Assembly: GCA_963805705.1 (NCBI GenBank)
Contig: CAWDVH010000001.1
Location: 1,178,001 to 1,242,000, forward strand
Length of the DNA stretch: 64,000 nucleotides
Direction of reading: 5' to 3'
DNA from: CAWDVH01 sp963805705
GTDB lineage: Bacteria; Actinomycetota; Actinomycetes; Streptosporangiales; Streptosporangiaceae
Below are positions 51,302 to 59,768 of the stretch, in pieces. A program made the translations under genes and the position numbers. Position 1 is the first letter of the stretch. Every line of letters begins with the position of its first letter. The notes below the pieces were generated by a model. The model worked only from the letters and a program-made list of their open reading frames with translations, was not told the origin of the DNA and did not search any database.

Positions 51302-53146
51302 ATGAGCAATCCGCGATGGGCCCGCTGGTGGCCGATAGCACTGTTCGTGGCAGGCGCGACACTCCTGGCCGCATGCACCGGCAGCAACGGAGGTAGCAGC
51401 CAGCCTTCGGCTAGTTCGTCCTCCAAGCCGGTGAACGGGGGCAGCGTGACTTATGCTGTGCCGTTCGCGCAGACCTGGATGCTGCCGATCTGGAACGTCG
51501 GCACCGGGATCGCGAACTACGACACGCTGCAGTCATGGCTGCCGCTGTACTGGTTCGGTGAAAACGGCCATGCGCAGGTGAACTACGCGCTCAGCGTCGG
51601 CAAGCCGCCGGTGTACTCCAATGGGGGAAAGACGGTAACCATCAGCCTGAACCCGCAGTACAAGTGGTCCAACGGCACTCCTGTCACGACCCGCGACATC
51701 CAGTTCTACATCAATGTGCTGACAGCCTCGGACAGGAACTACCCGCAGAACTGGATCGGCTACTCGGCGAGCGGGTTCCCCTTCAATGTGACATCCTTTG
51801 ACTACATCTCGCCCACGAAGTTCAGCATCACCTTTAACAAGTCGTACAACCAATACTGGCTGTTGTACAACGAGCTCAGCCAGATCTACCCATTCCCTAC
51901 CTACGCATGGGATAAGACCTCTCAGTCGGGTCCGGTCGGTAGCTACGACAAGACGCCGGCAGGCGCCCTGAAGGTAATCAACTTCCTGAACAGCCGGAGC
52001 AAGGACCTGGCCGGCTGGAACACCGACCCCCTATGGCAGGCCGTCGACGGGCCGTACAAGCTGAAGTCCTACCAGCCGACCACCGGTGTGCAGACCTTCG
52101 TGCGCAATAAGCAGTACGCCGGAGTTAATCCAGGCCACGTCGACAGCTATACGCTGCAGCCGTTTACTAGCGATCAGGCCGAGGTGTCTGCGCTGCTCGC
52201 CGGGAACACGGTGACCTATGGTTACCTGCCGCTGACCGATCTGCAGGTCGCCGGTCGGCTGAAGAGCATGGGCTACAGCGTCGACGCTTGGCCGATCTTC
52301 GGCTTCGCCCAGCTGCCCCTCAACCTGACCAACCCAAAGGTGGGTCCTATATTCCAGCAGCTCTACATCAGGCAGGCGATGCAGCACCTGATTGATCAGA
52401 GCACGCTGGTCAAAACCGCGTTCCACGGGTACGCCGTGCCCACCTACGGGCCCGTGCCGACAGCAGTGCCCAACCCATTCGCTGACAGCTTCGAGAAGAC
52501 CAATCCTTACCCATACAATCCCGCCGCTGCCCGCCAGCTGCTGACCAGCCATGGCTGGACTGTTCCTAACGGTGGCGCTGCGACCTGCACTAAGCCCGGC
52601 ACTGGGGCCGATCAATGCGGGAAGGGCATCAGCCAGGGAGCCAAGCTGTCGTTCAACATGCTATACGCCTCCGGCAAGCCCACTGTGGCCCAGGAAGTTG
52701 CGGCACTGCACACCGATTTCGCGATAGCCGGCATTCAGCTTAATCTGCAGTCCGCGCCCATTGACACGCTCTTCTCCACGGAAGTGGCGTGCAACCCAAA
52801 GACAGGCGCTAACTGCAAGTGGCAGATGATCAACACCGGGCAGGGCTGGGTGTACTCCGCACCGCAGTTCGCCCCGACCGGGGAGTCGCTATTCCTTACT
52901 GGTGCTGGCTCGAACGCGTACAGTTACAGCGATCCCAAGGCCGACGCACTGATCCGTGCAACGCAGACTACCAACGGCCTGGGAGCAATGGACAGCTACG
53001 AGAATTACATGGCGCAGCAACTGCCCACGTTGTGGCTGCCGTGGCAGGTCAACCAGGTGTCAGTAATCAGCAACAAGCTGCACGGGGCGCAGCCGCAGGA
53101 TCCATACCAGCAGTTCTACCCCCAATTCTGGTGGTTGTCGCAGTAG
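51302..53146 (+). CDS. ABC transporter substrate-binding lipoprotein (family 5)
   Basis: Extracellular solute-binding protein of the peptide/nickel (DppA/OppA-like) type, 614 residues. The N-terminus is a lipoprotein signal with lipobox LLAAC; Cys25 is the lipid anchor. Family 5 features include KWSNGTPVTTRDIQFYINVL near 120, GPYKLKSYQPTTGVQTFVRN and YIRQAMQHLIDQ. Long Asn/Tyr/Thr-rich stretches make its codons clearly less GC-rich than in neighbouring chromosomal genes. It lies 17 bases after the deacylase and feeds the two permeases downstream. Ligand probably a small peptide or acylated amino acid. Confidence 0.93.
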   Translation: MSNPRWARWWPIALFVAGATLLAACTGSNGGSSQPSASSSSKPVNGGSVTYAVPFAQTWMLPIWNVGTGIANYDTLQSWLPLYWFGENGHAQVNYALSVGKPPVYSNGGKTVTISLNPQYKWSNGTPVTTRDIQFYINVLTASDRNYPQNWIGYSASGFPFNVTSFDYISPTKFSITFNKSYNQYWLLYNELSQIYPFPTYAWDKTSQSGPVGSYDKTPAGALKVINFLNSRSKDLAGWNTDPLWQAVDGPYKLKSYQPTTGVQTFVRNKQYAGVNPGHVDSYTLQPFTSDQAEVSALLAGNTVTYGYLPLTDLQVAGRLKSMGYSVDAWPIFGFAQLPLNLTNPKVGPIFQQLYIRQAMQHLIDQSTLVKTAFHGYAVPTYGPVPTAVPNPFADSFEKTNPYPYNPAAARQLLTSHGWTVPNGGAATCTKPGTGADQCGKGISQGAKLSFNMLYASGKPTVAQEVAALHTDFAIAGIQLNLQSAPIDTLFSTEVACNPKTGANCKWQMINTGQGWVYSAPQFAPTGESLFLTGAGSNAYSYSDPKADALIRATQTTNGLGAMDSYENYMAQQLPTLWLPWQVNQVSVISNKLHGAQPQDPYQQFYPQFWWLSQ

Positions 53147-53168
53147 CCGCCGGCGCGGGAAGCTAGAC

Positions 53169-54458
53169 ATGGCGGCAATGACCCCAAGGGGCGGCGGCGG
53201 GCTGTCTCGCACGGAGCCGGGCAGCCCGCGGCTGGCCATCACGGGCGACCGCGTCTTCGACGCGAGCGCGGGATGCTGGGCAGATGGGACATCTGTCCTA
53301 ATCGAGGGCGGGACCGTTACCGGCGTTACCCGCGAGGTCCCTACGGGCTGGCCCGTGCTTGAGGTCCCCGGCACCAGCCTCCTGCCAGGACTCATCGACG
53401 CGCACACTCATGTGCTGCTACGCAACACCTTGGACCAGCTTGACCTTGCCCGGGAGATGGTGGAGCACAATCACGGCTACCGGGCCGCGTCCGGGGTCCA
53501 GGCCATGGCAATCGCGCTTCAGCACGGCTTCACGACCATCCGCGATCTAGGTACCGAAGGCGCCGGGTACCTGGACGTCGGGCTGCGGGACGCAGTAGCA
53601 GACGGGATAGTCCCCGGACCGAGGATGCTGGTCGCCGGGCCGGCCATACGGTCATCTGGGCGCTACCCCCTGCCAGGGCAGCCGCACAGCCTGACCTTTC
53701 CGGTCGGGACCGACAGCTGCACTGGTGCCGATGCGTGCCGTGAGATCGTACGCACGCAGGTCGCCTGTGGGATCGACTGCCTGAAGGTCTACGCCAGCGG
53801 CAGGGTAGATCCGCCCGGTCCGGGCCACGACTATCCGGACGGTCCGCTGGTCTGGACCGATGAGGAGGTGCGGGCACTTGTCGATGAAGCGCACCGTCAG
53901 GGCATCCGGGTGGCCGCGCATGCGCAGACGCTGAGCGGCACGATGATGGCAGTGATCGCCGGGGTGGATTCGATTGAGCATGGCTTCGCGATCTCGCCCA
54001 AGGTTGCCGCGCAGATGGCAGCTCGCGGCACAGTCTTGGTTCCGACCCTTGTCGTTTCCCGTGAGGCGGCTGAGCGTGGATGGTACGTCGACGAAGCAGT
54101 GCGCCGGGCGCATGACCAGTCCGTTCGCAATTGCATCGAAGCTGGCGTCCGGATCGCGCTCGGTACCGACGTTGGCGGCTTCGAGTGGACCCGGGTACCA
54201 CAGTCGGCGGAGTTTGCGTTGATGGCCGCGCTCGGCCTGAGCAACGCTGATGCCCTACGGGCCGGCACGTCGCTCGCAGCCGACCTGCTCGGCCTGGCGG
54301 GGAGTGCCGGAACGCTGGAGCCTGGCGCGTCAGCTGACCTGGTAGCGGTCCGGGGTGACCCGTTGAAGGACATCAGCTGCGTCCAGGATGTTGAACTCGT
54401 GATTCAAAATGGCCACCTGGTCTCGGGCGCTCGCCCGGGAACTCGAGCCGGGGCATGA
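53169..54458 (+). CDS. Amidohydrolase-family protein (imidazolonepropionase/prolidase-like)
   Basis: Metal-dependent amidohydrolase of 429 residues. HTH in DAHTHV (His79, His81) binds the first metal; the Lys in DCLKVYASG, about 215, would be the bridging carboxylated residue. His in AAHAQT and EHGF supply the second metal, and Asp in LGTDVGG is the catalytic acid. It resembles Xaa-Pro/Xaa-Arg dipeptidase or imidazolonepropionase-like enzymes of actinobacteria. Likely cytoplasmic hydrolysis of an imported dipeptide or cyclic amide. Its stop overlaps the DUF1028 ATG (ATGA). Confidence 0.9.
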   Translation: MAAMTPRGGGGLSRTEPGSPRLAITGDRVFDASAGCWADGTSVLIEGGTVTGVTREVPTGWPVLEVPGTSLLPGLIDAHTHVLLRNTLDQLDLAREMVEHNHGYRAASGVQAMAIALQHGFTTIRDLGTEGAGYLDVGLRDAVADGIVPGPRMLVAGPAIRSSGRYPLPGQPHSLTFPVGTDSCTGADACREIVRTQVACGIDCLKVYASGRVDPPGPGHDYPDGPLVWTDEEVRALVDEAHRQGIRVAAHAQTLSGTMMAVIAGVDSIEHGFAISPKVAAQMAARGTVLVPTLVVSREAAERGWYVDEAVRRAHDQSVRNCIEAGVRIALGTDVGGFEWTRVPQSAEFALMAALGLSNADALRAGTSLAADLLGLAGSAGTLEPGASADLVAVRGDPLKDISCVQDVELVIQNGHLVSGARPGTRAGA

Positions 54459-55399
54459 CGTACTCCATCATTGCCTGTGATCGCGTCGCGGGTGAGATCG
54501 GAATCGCCGTCCAGTCGCATTGGTTCGCGGTCGGTGCCATCGTGCCATGGGCGGCCCCCGGCGTCGGGATAGTGGCGACGCAAGCCAATTCCGATCTTGG
54601 GGCGGGGCGGCGCGGGCTGCAGCTACTCGCCCAGACGGGCTCTGCTCAAGCCGCGCTGGATGGCCTGATCCGCGGTAATCCACGGTCAGAGGTCTCCCAG
54701 ATCGCCGTGCTAGATGCTAGCGGGCAGGCGGCCGGGCACACCGGCGCGCGATGCATCGCTGAAGCCGGGCACAGGTCCAGCAACGGATGGTCAGTTCAGG
54801 CGAACATGATGTTGCGGCCGACGGTGCCGGACGCGATGGCCGCCGCCTGGATAGCCGGGGCGGGCCTGCGGCTGCCCGCGCGCCTGCTCGCTGTGCTGCG
54901 GGCGGCGCAGGCCGAAGGCGGCGATATCCGCGGCCAACAGTCAGCAGCAATCCTCATCGTCAGTCTGGCACCAGCACAACCGCCGATGGACAAGCTGCTC
55001 GATATTCGCGTCGACGACAGCCGGGATCCAATTGGCGAGCTGGAGCGACTGTGCCAGCTCGGGGAGGCCTATCAAGAGCACGAGCTGGGCCTGGAGCTGC
55101 TCGGGATCGATCCTCAGCGAGCACTCGACCATGCTTCACGCGCCAACGAACTAGCACCAGACAACGACGAACTCAACTTCTGGCGGGCGATCGCGCTCAC
55201 CTGGGCGGACCGCCAGGCCGAGGCCCGGGAGATCCTGCGCGGTCTGTTCGCGGCCAGCCCTGGCTGGCGTAGCCTGCTGGCGCGGCTGCCAGCTGTGGGC
55301 CTGCTGCCCGAGAACAACGGGCTGGGCATGTCCGGTGATGACCAGGGACATTCGCCGTCAGGGCTGCCAGCGCCGCGACCGAAGGCTGGTGAGCGCTGA
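54455..55399 (+). CDS. DUF1028 protein with TPR-like tail
   Basis: Protein of 314 residues. Residues 1-210 form the DUF1028 domain: MTYSIIACD at the start, GIAVQSHWFAVGAIVPWAAPGVGIVATQA, and NMMLRPTVPDAM. DUF1028 has an Ntn-hydrolase-like appearance and usually occurs beside peptide transporters and peptidases. The C-terminal 100 residues look like a TPR-like helical pair (HASRANELAPDNDELNFWRAI). Function unproven; peptide or amide processing is inferred from the operon. Translationally coupled to the amidohydrolase through ATGA. Confidence 0.87.
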   Translation: MTYSIIACDRVAGEIGIAVQSHWFAVGAIVPWAAPGVGIVATQANSDLGAGRRGLQLLAQTGSAQAALDGLIRGNPRSEVSQIAVLDASGQAAGHTGARCIAEAGHRSSNGWSVQANMMLRPTVPDAMAAAWIAGAGLRLPARLLAVLRAAQAEGGDIRGQQSAAILIVSLAPAQPPMDKLLDIRVDDSRDPIGELERLCQLGEAYQEHELGLELLGIDPQRALDHASRANELAPDNDELNFWRAIALTWADRQAEAREILRGLFAASPGWRSLLARLPAVGLLPENNGLGMSGDDQGHSPSGLPAPRPKAGER

Positions 55400-55427
55400 T
55401 GGTGAAGAGCCGCTTCCGCAGGTACGC

Positions 55428-56384
55428 ATGACCGCCTACCTGATGCGCCGCCTCTTGCAGTCAATCGTCGTCATCTTCGGGGTCGTCCTGATCACATTTC
55501 TGCTGGTGCACATGCTGCCCGGCGGGCCGGCCAGGGCCGCGCTCGGACCGAAGGCGACGACGCAGGCCGTCGCCCAGTTCAACCAGGTCAACGGCCTCGA
55601 TCAGCCGCTGACCCAGCAATTCGTTACCTATGTCGGGCGCCTGCTGCAGGGGAACCTCGGTTTCTCCTATGTCCAGAACCAGTCAGTAGCTACCCTGATC
55701 GGCGAGAACCTGCCACGGGACATTTTGCTGGTCGGCACTTCCTACGCACTCGCGCTGATGATCGCCATACCGCTGGGGATCCTGCAGGCGCTGCGTCGCA
55801 ACCATTTCTTCGACTACTCCGTCACCGGGTTTGCGTTCTTGCTGTATTCGATGCCCGGCTTTCTAATCGGCTTCCTGCTGATCGCAGCGCTGGCGGTTGA
55901 CCTACGAGTCTTCCCACCAGCCGCACCGCCAGGATCGAGCATTGCATCGATCCTGGGCGACCCGCGCGCTCTGGTGCTTCCGGTCGCGACCCTGGCGTTG
56001 ACCAGTATTGCCGCCTTCAGCCGGTACATGCGGTCCTCGGCGCTGGAGAACCTAGCACTGGACTACATCAGGACCGCGAAGTCAATCGGGTCATCGACCC
56101 GTTCCGTCGTGCTGCACCATCTACTGCGTAACTCGCTGCTGCCGATCGTCACGCTGGTGGGTCTGTCCCTCCCGACAGTAGTTGCGGGCGCACTGGTGGT
56201 GGAGGAAGTCTTCAACTTTCCCGGAATGGGCCTGGTCTTCTTCAAGGCTGTGCAAGTCCAGGATTACCCAGTAATGCTCGGATTTACGTTGTTCATCGGC
56301 ATTGCGACCGTGCTCGGCAATCTGATGGCCGATATCGCCTATGGCGCACTTGATCCTCGCGTCCGGCTGAGAGCGCAGCCATGA
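55428..56384 (+). CDS. ABC transporter permease, DppB-like
   Basis: Inner-membrane permease of the peptide/nickel class, 318 residues, six helices. MRRLLQSIVVIFGVVLITFLLVHMLPGGPA is the typical N-terminus. The cytoplasmic EAA loop is ALDYIRTAKSIGSSTRSVVLHHLLRNSLLPIVT. The ATG at 55428 is the first that fits and is followed by the usual start; an in-frame start at 55335 would overlap DUF1028. Pairs with the next gene, overlapping it in ATGA. Confidence 0.93.
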   Translation: MTAYLMRRLLQSIVVIFGVVLITFLLVHMLPGGPARAALGPKATTQAVAQFNQVNGLDQPLTQQFVTYVGRLLQGNLGFSYVQNQSVATLIGENLPRDILLVGTSYALALMIAIPLGILQALRRNHFFDYSVTGFAFLLYSMPGFLIGFLLIAALAVDLRVFPPAAPPGSSIASILGDPRALVLPVATLALTSIAAFSRYMRSSALENLALDYIRTAKSIGSSTRSVVLHHLLRNSLLPIVTLVGLSLPTVVAGALVVEEVFNFPGMGLVFFKAVQVQDYPVMLGFTLFIGIATVLGNLMADIAYGALDPRVRLRAQP

Positions 56385-57313
56385 CCGATCAGACCCGGTT
56401 CGAGCCGCTAGCGCCCGGGCTCGGGCTATCCACAATCGGAGCGCCCGAATACTCTGGCTCGCCTCCACGTGCCACCCTGCGCTCGGTCATCCGGCTATTC
56501 CTAGACAATCGGCTGGCCGTCGCCGGGCTGCTCCTGGTGATCGCCATGGCAGGCTTCTGCTTCCTTGGACCGCTTTTCTACCACACCCAGCAGACCCATA
56601 CGAACCTGCTCAACGCCACACTGCCGCCCGGCCGAGGCCGACCACTTGGCACCGACAGCTACGGGTTTGACCTCCTCGGTCGGCTCATGCTGGGCGGCCA
56701 GAGTGCGCTGGAGGTAGGGCTCGCAACAGCCCTGCTCGCTACCACCTTCGGTTCGCTGTGGGGAGCCGTGTCCGGTTACTTCGGCGGCGCGATCGACTCG
56801 GTCATGATGCGCATCGTCGACATCATGCTGGCCATACCCACCCTGGTACTGCTTCTCGTGGTGGCCAGCATCTTCCAGCCCGACCTGCTGATGCTGATCT
56901 TGATCATCTCGCTGCTGTCCTGGCTGGTGCCCGCCCGGCTGGTACGCGGTGAGGCATTGACACTACGCGCAAGGGAATACGTGCAGGCAGTCCGCGTAAT
57001 GGGCGGCGGCGGACGTCAGGCGATCATACGGCACATCGTGCCGAACGCGATCGGCGTGATCGTCGTGAATGCGACCTTCCAGGTGGCGGACGCCATCCTG
57101 CTATTGGCGGTCCTCAGCTTCCTCGGCCTCGGCCTGCCACCGCCGGCCGCCAGCTGGGGAGGCATCATCTCCGACGGCCTGAACTACCTCTATGACGGGT
57201 ACTGGTGGCTGATCTACCCGGCCGGCCTGGCCATCGTGATCACAGTGATCTCGTTCAACTTCATCGGTGACGCCTTGCGCGATTCGTTCGACGTAAGGTT
57301 GCGCCGCCGTTAG
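56381..57313 (+). CDS. ABC transporter permease, DppC-like
   Basis: Second permease of the peptide importer, 310 residues. A 45-residue cytoplasmic N-terminus precedes the first helix, followed by the N-terminal signature HPLGTDSYGFDLLGRLM in variant form (RPLGTDSYGFD). The EAA loop is ALTLRAREYVQAVRVMGGGGRQAIIRHIVPNAIGVI. The operon ends here: the ATPase genes (dppD and dppF) that usually follow are absent. Confidence 0.93.
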   Translation: MTDQTRFEPLAPGLGLSTIGAPEYSGSPPRATLRSVIRLFLDNRLAVAGLLLVIAMAGFCFLGPLFYHTQQTHTNLLNATLPPGRGRPLGTDSYGFDLLGRLMLGGQSALEVGLATALLATTFGSLWGAVSGYFGGAIDSVMMRIVDIMLAIPTLVLLLVVASIFQPDLLMLILIISLLSWLVPARLVRGEALTLRAREYVQAVRVMGGGGRQAIIRHIVPNAIGVIVVNATFQVADAILLLAVLSFLGLGLPPPAASWGGIISDGLNYLYDGYWWLIYPAGLAIVITVISFNFIGDALRDSFDVRLRRR

Positions 57314-57402
57314 CCCGTCTAATCAGGTCATGCCGCGACTCGCGCGGACCCGTTGATCTGCCTCAGCGACCTTCCCGTCTCTCGATGGTAAGGAGCAGGT
57401 CT

Positions 57403-57471
57403 ATGGTCACGGTTCCTTATGGGGGCTCGCAGTTCAGAGGGCGTTCCGATCACAGAACCGGCTATTTTTGA
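57403..57471 (+). CDS. Possible 22-residue peptide with strong ribosome binding site
   Basis: ATG at 57403 with AAGGAG eight bases upstream and a TGA at 57469-57471. The peptide begins MVTVPYGGSQ and ends RTGYF. Nothing is recognised in it. It could be a small protein, a leader peptide or the broken start of a further transporter gene; chance occurrence is not excluded. Confidence 0.25.
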   Translation: MVTVPYGGSQFRGRSDHRTGYF

Positions 57472-57519
57472 TCTTGGTGCAGCAGTGAAGTGCAGCAGGT
57501 GGTACGGATGGGATTACGC

Positions 57520-58218
57520 TCAAGCTGCCGATTTGGTCTTGACGGGCGGCCCGATAGATCCTTCGCCCGGAGGACCTACGTGATGCCAGAGCCAGATAAT
57601 CTCAGTCACCGCGATGGCTGACAGTATGACTGGCCCTCCCCACGTGGCAGTCAGTTGCAGCCAAAGCTGGGTGTCAGGACGAAAAGTTCTAGATGGGCCA
57701 CTGACTACTGCGTCATACACTACGACGGCCCATACGCTCGTGATTGCAAATATGGAACCAAGGTAAGGGTGTCCGTCGATAGCCCGGAAGTTGTACCAGT
57801 AAAGCTGTGCCATAAGGTTCAGCGGGACGAATATCAGCCAGATACAGATAGCAAGCCACAAGGGCAGTAGTACAACAGCAACAATGCTGCTGAGCTGCCC
57901 GAGAGCATCGGTTAGAGGTCCCGGATGAGGAGACCAGTTCTCCAGCCCCCAGACCGAGTTCGCGCCGGGACGGCTACTCAGCCAAGTTACGAACATAATA
58001 ACAGCAGCTGGAGGTACAAATATGAGCGCTTGCTTAGCAGGAATTGTGAGACGGCTCAGGGTGAAGCGCTTGGCGCCTTCGTCAGTTATCGCGTAGAGAC
58101 CAGCGCTCACGGCAATAATGGATAGCGGAGTCATCCAGAGGGGCGCAAATATGTAAAAGTACTGTCCGAAGGTCGTGATGTCAGTGTCAGGAATCAGGTA
58201 GCCAAGGAGGCGAAGCAC
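57520..58218 (-). CDS. Hypothetical membrane protein
   Basis: Integral membrane protein of 232 residues with about five hydrophobic helices: FYIFAPLWMTPLSIIAVSAGLYAI, ALIFVPPAAVIMFVTWL, SIVAVVLLPLWLAICIWLIFVPL, SIFAITSVWAVVVYDAV and VILSAIAVTEIIWLWHHVG. The family is not recognised. The GTG start (complement of 58216-58218) lies inside the 3' end of the upstream gene, a 32-base overlap that suggests translational coupling. Base composition here is much more AT-rich than in the rest of the window, a sign of recent acquisition. Confidence 0.7.
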   Translation of the reverse strand: MLRLLGYLIPDTDITTFGQYFYIFAPLWMTPLSIIAVSAGLYAITDEGAKRFTLSRLTIPAKQALIFVPPAAVIMFVTWLSSRPGANSVWGLENWSPHPGPLTDALGQLSSIVAVVLLPLWLAICIWLIFVPLNLMAQLYWYNFRAIDGHPYLGSIFAITSVWAVVVYDAVVSGPSRTFRPDTQLWLQLTATWGGPVILSAIAVTEIIWLWHHVGPPGEGSIGPPVKTKSAA

Positions 58219-58486
58219 GATCCATTATTAGATAGCCCGCGCCAATGCGAACCATGTAAGAATTCGAGATCGCCTTATAGCCCTTGGGAGCGCCGAGCCG
58301 GTCACTATAGTCATCTCGCTCAGACTTACATAAGTCTTTTGTCTTTACCCAGGTCCACTTATAGAGCTTCTTTTCCTGACCCCACACCCAACCATAGAGC
58401 TTCTTTCCCTGACGCCACAGCCATCTAAATGAATTGGCCACTCCGTCACCTGCCAAATCGGTAGGATAGCTGTCATACAACAGCAA
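58187..58486 (-). CDS. Hypothetical small basic Trp/Lys-repeat protein
   Basis: 99 residues. The middle has an imperfect tandem repeat, RQGKKLYGWVW then GQEKKLYKWTW, coded by a direct repeat of about 36 bases (around 58350-58420). It is rich in Trp, Tyr, Lys and Asp, with a possible peripheral-membrane or amphipathic character. It precedes and overlaps the membrane protein gene. Not recognised; a surface-acting peptide, toxin or assembly factor are all open. Reality of the gene is supported mainly by frame conservation across the repeat. Confidence 0.5.
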   Translation of the reverse strand: MLLYDSYPTDLAGDGVANSFRWLWRQGKKLYGWVWGQEKKLYKWTWVKTKDLCKSERDDYSDRLGAPKGYKAISNSYMVRIGAGYLIMDRASPPWLPDS

Positions 58487-58870
58487 TATCTAGCTAGGCG
58501 CGCAACACAGCCGAATGGATGACGCAACGTCAGATGATCTACCGCTACGCAAGATCGCGGACGCGGAGCTCTGGTGCGCGTCAGATGCGAGGCCGGCCCG
58601 GTCTGTCCGCCGCACATTGCTGCCGGACAGCGGCATGGTTCCTGCGGTCTCCAGCTGGCTGACTCTGCGGAGTCGGGTGACTAGGCGTGGCACCAGTTAC
58701 GCGGGGCAAGCAATCCGGGATCGCTTCTCACTGAACCCGTGCTGCGCAGCCATTGCCGCAGCTCGGCCTGGCTGACCGGCGGGGCGGCAGGCCGCTAATT
58801 TGACCTTGACCCTGGGGGAGGCCGCACAGTCTTGGGAGCCGGGCGTCGGCCCGGCACGAGGGAGCCGTCC
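58487..58870. other. 384-base region between unknown genes and the MerR gene
   Basis: No credible protein on either strand. It has the AT-rich to GC-rich transition at about 58500 and, at the right end, the candidate MerR-type promoter. Confidence 0.5.
58800..58830 (+). promoter_or_regulatory. Candidate MerR-type promoter with 19-base spacer
   Basis: TTGACC at 58800-58805 (repeated at 58806-58811) and CACAGT at 58825-58830 are separated by 19 bases, the overlong spacing that MerR-family activators recognise. It is about 40 bases upstream of the MerR start. The -10 box is weak. Confidence 0.3.
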
Positions 58871-59731
58871 GTGGACCTGATGAGTATCGGTGAGTTCGCC
58901 AGGCTCTCCCGCCTGTCAGCGAAGGCGCTGCGCCTGTATGACGAGCTGGGACTGCTGCCGCCCGCCCAGGTCGATCCGGACTCTGGTTACCGCTGGTATG
59001 CCGCCGGTCAGCTGGACAACGCTCGGCTGGTCGCGGCGCTGCGCCAGATCGGAGTGCCGCTGGCGCAGATCACGGTGATCCTGGGCCTGGATCCAGAGGC
59101 CGCTGCGGCGCAGGTCGGCACTTACTGGTCAGAGATTGAAGCCGATCATGCTGGCCGCCGGGACCTGGCCGGCTACCTCGTTGACCGCCTGAACGGAAAG
59201 AGAAACGTCATGTACGAGGTCACCGTCCGCGATGTCCCCGCCCGCAGCCTGCTGTGCCTGCTGCGGCATGCCAACAGCCGGCAGGAAGTCTGGGACCTGG
59301 GCAAGGAGGTCATCGGCATGCTCAAGGCCCGGCCGGTGCCGGTGCCCCGGATCGAAGGAGTCGCCGGGGCCGCGTTCCTGGTCTACTACGGGGAGGTGAA
59401 CCAGGACAGCGACGGCCCGGTGGAGTTCTGCTGGCCGGTGCCGCAGGACCTGGCCGACCGGCTCGCCGCGAGCTTGCCCGGGCTCACCCTGCGCACTGAG
59501 CCTGCGCACCAGGAGGCCTGCATTCGCCTGGGCCAGGACCCGGTGACGGCGGCGCAGTCGCAGCTCGTCTCGGACTCGTTCAGGGCCTGGACGGCCGAGC
59601 AGCAGCGGCAGCCCAGTGACCTGCCCCTGCGCGTTACCCTCCTGGCTACCACCGCGCCAGTGACCGACGCCAGCAAGCGCGGCGGCAGCGACTTCGCCTT
59701 CCCGCTGCGCGACCAGGCCGGCGCCGCATGA
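58871..59731 (+). CDS. MerR-family regulator with GyrI-like effector domain
   Basis: Transcription regulator of 286 residues. The winged-helix N-terminus reads MSIGEFARLSRLSAKALRLYDELGLLPP with DSGYRWY. A dimer helix follows. The C-terminal half, from NVMYEVTVRDVPARSLLCLLRH on, is a GyrI-like (AraC effector/BmrR-type) multidrug-binding domain. BmrR-type proteins activate transporter genes when bound to hydrophobic cations; the ABC exporter that follows is the likely target. GTG at 58871 has GGGAG upstream; ATG at 58880 is an alternative. Confidence 0.9.
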   Translation: MDLMSIGEFARLSRLSAKALRLYDELGLLPPAQVDPDSGYRWYAAGQLDNARLVAALRQIGVPLAQITVILGLDPEAAAAQVGTYWSEIEADHAGRRDLAGYLVDRLNGKRNVMYEVTVRDVPARSLLCLLRHANSRQEVWDLGKEVIGMLKARPVPVPRIEGVAGAAFLVYYGEVNQDSDGPVEFCWPVPQDLADRLAASLPGLTLRTEPAHQEACIRLGQDPVTAAQSQLVSDSFRAWTAEQQRQPSDLPLRVTLLATTAPVTDASKRGGSDFAFPLRDQAGAA

Positions 59732-59768
59732 AGACAACAGGCGTGATCTATGACGCGGGGACCAAGCA

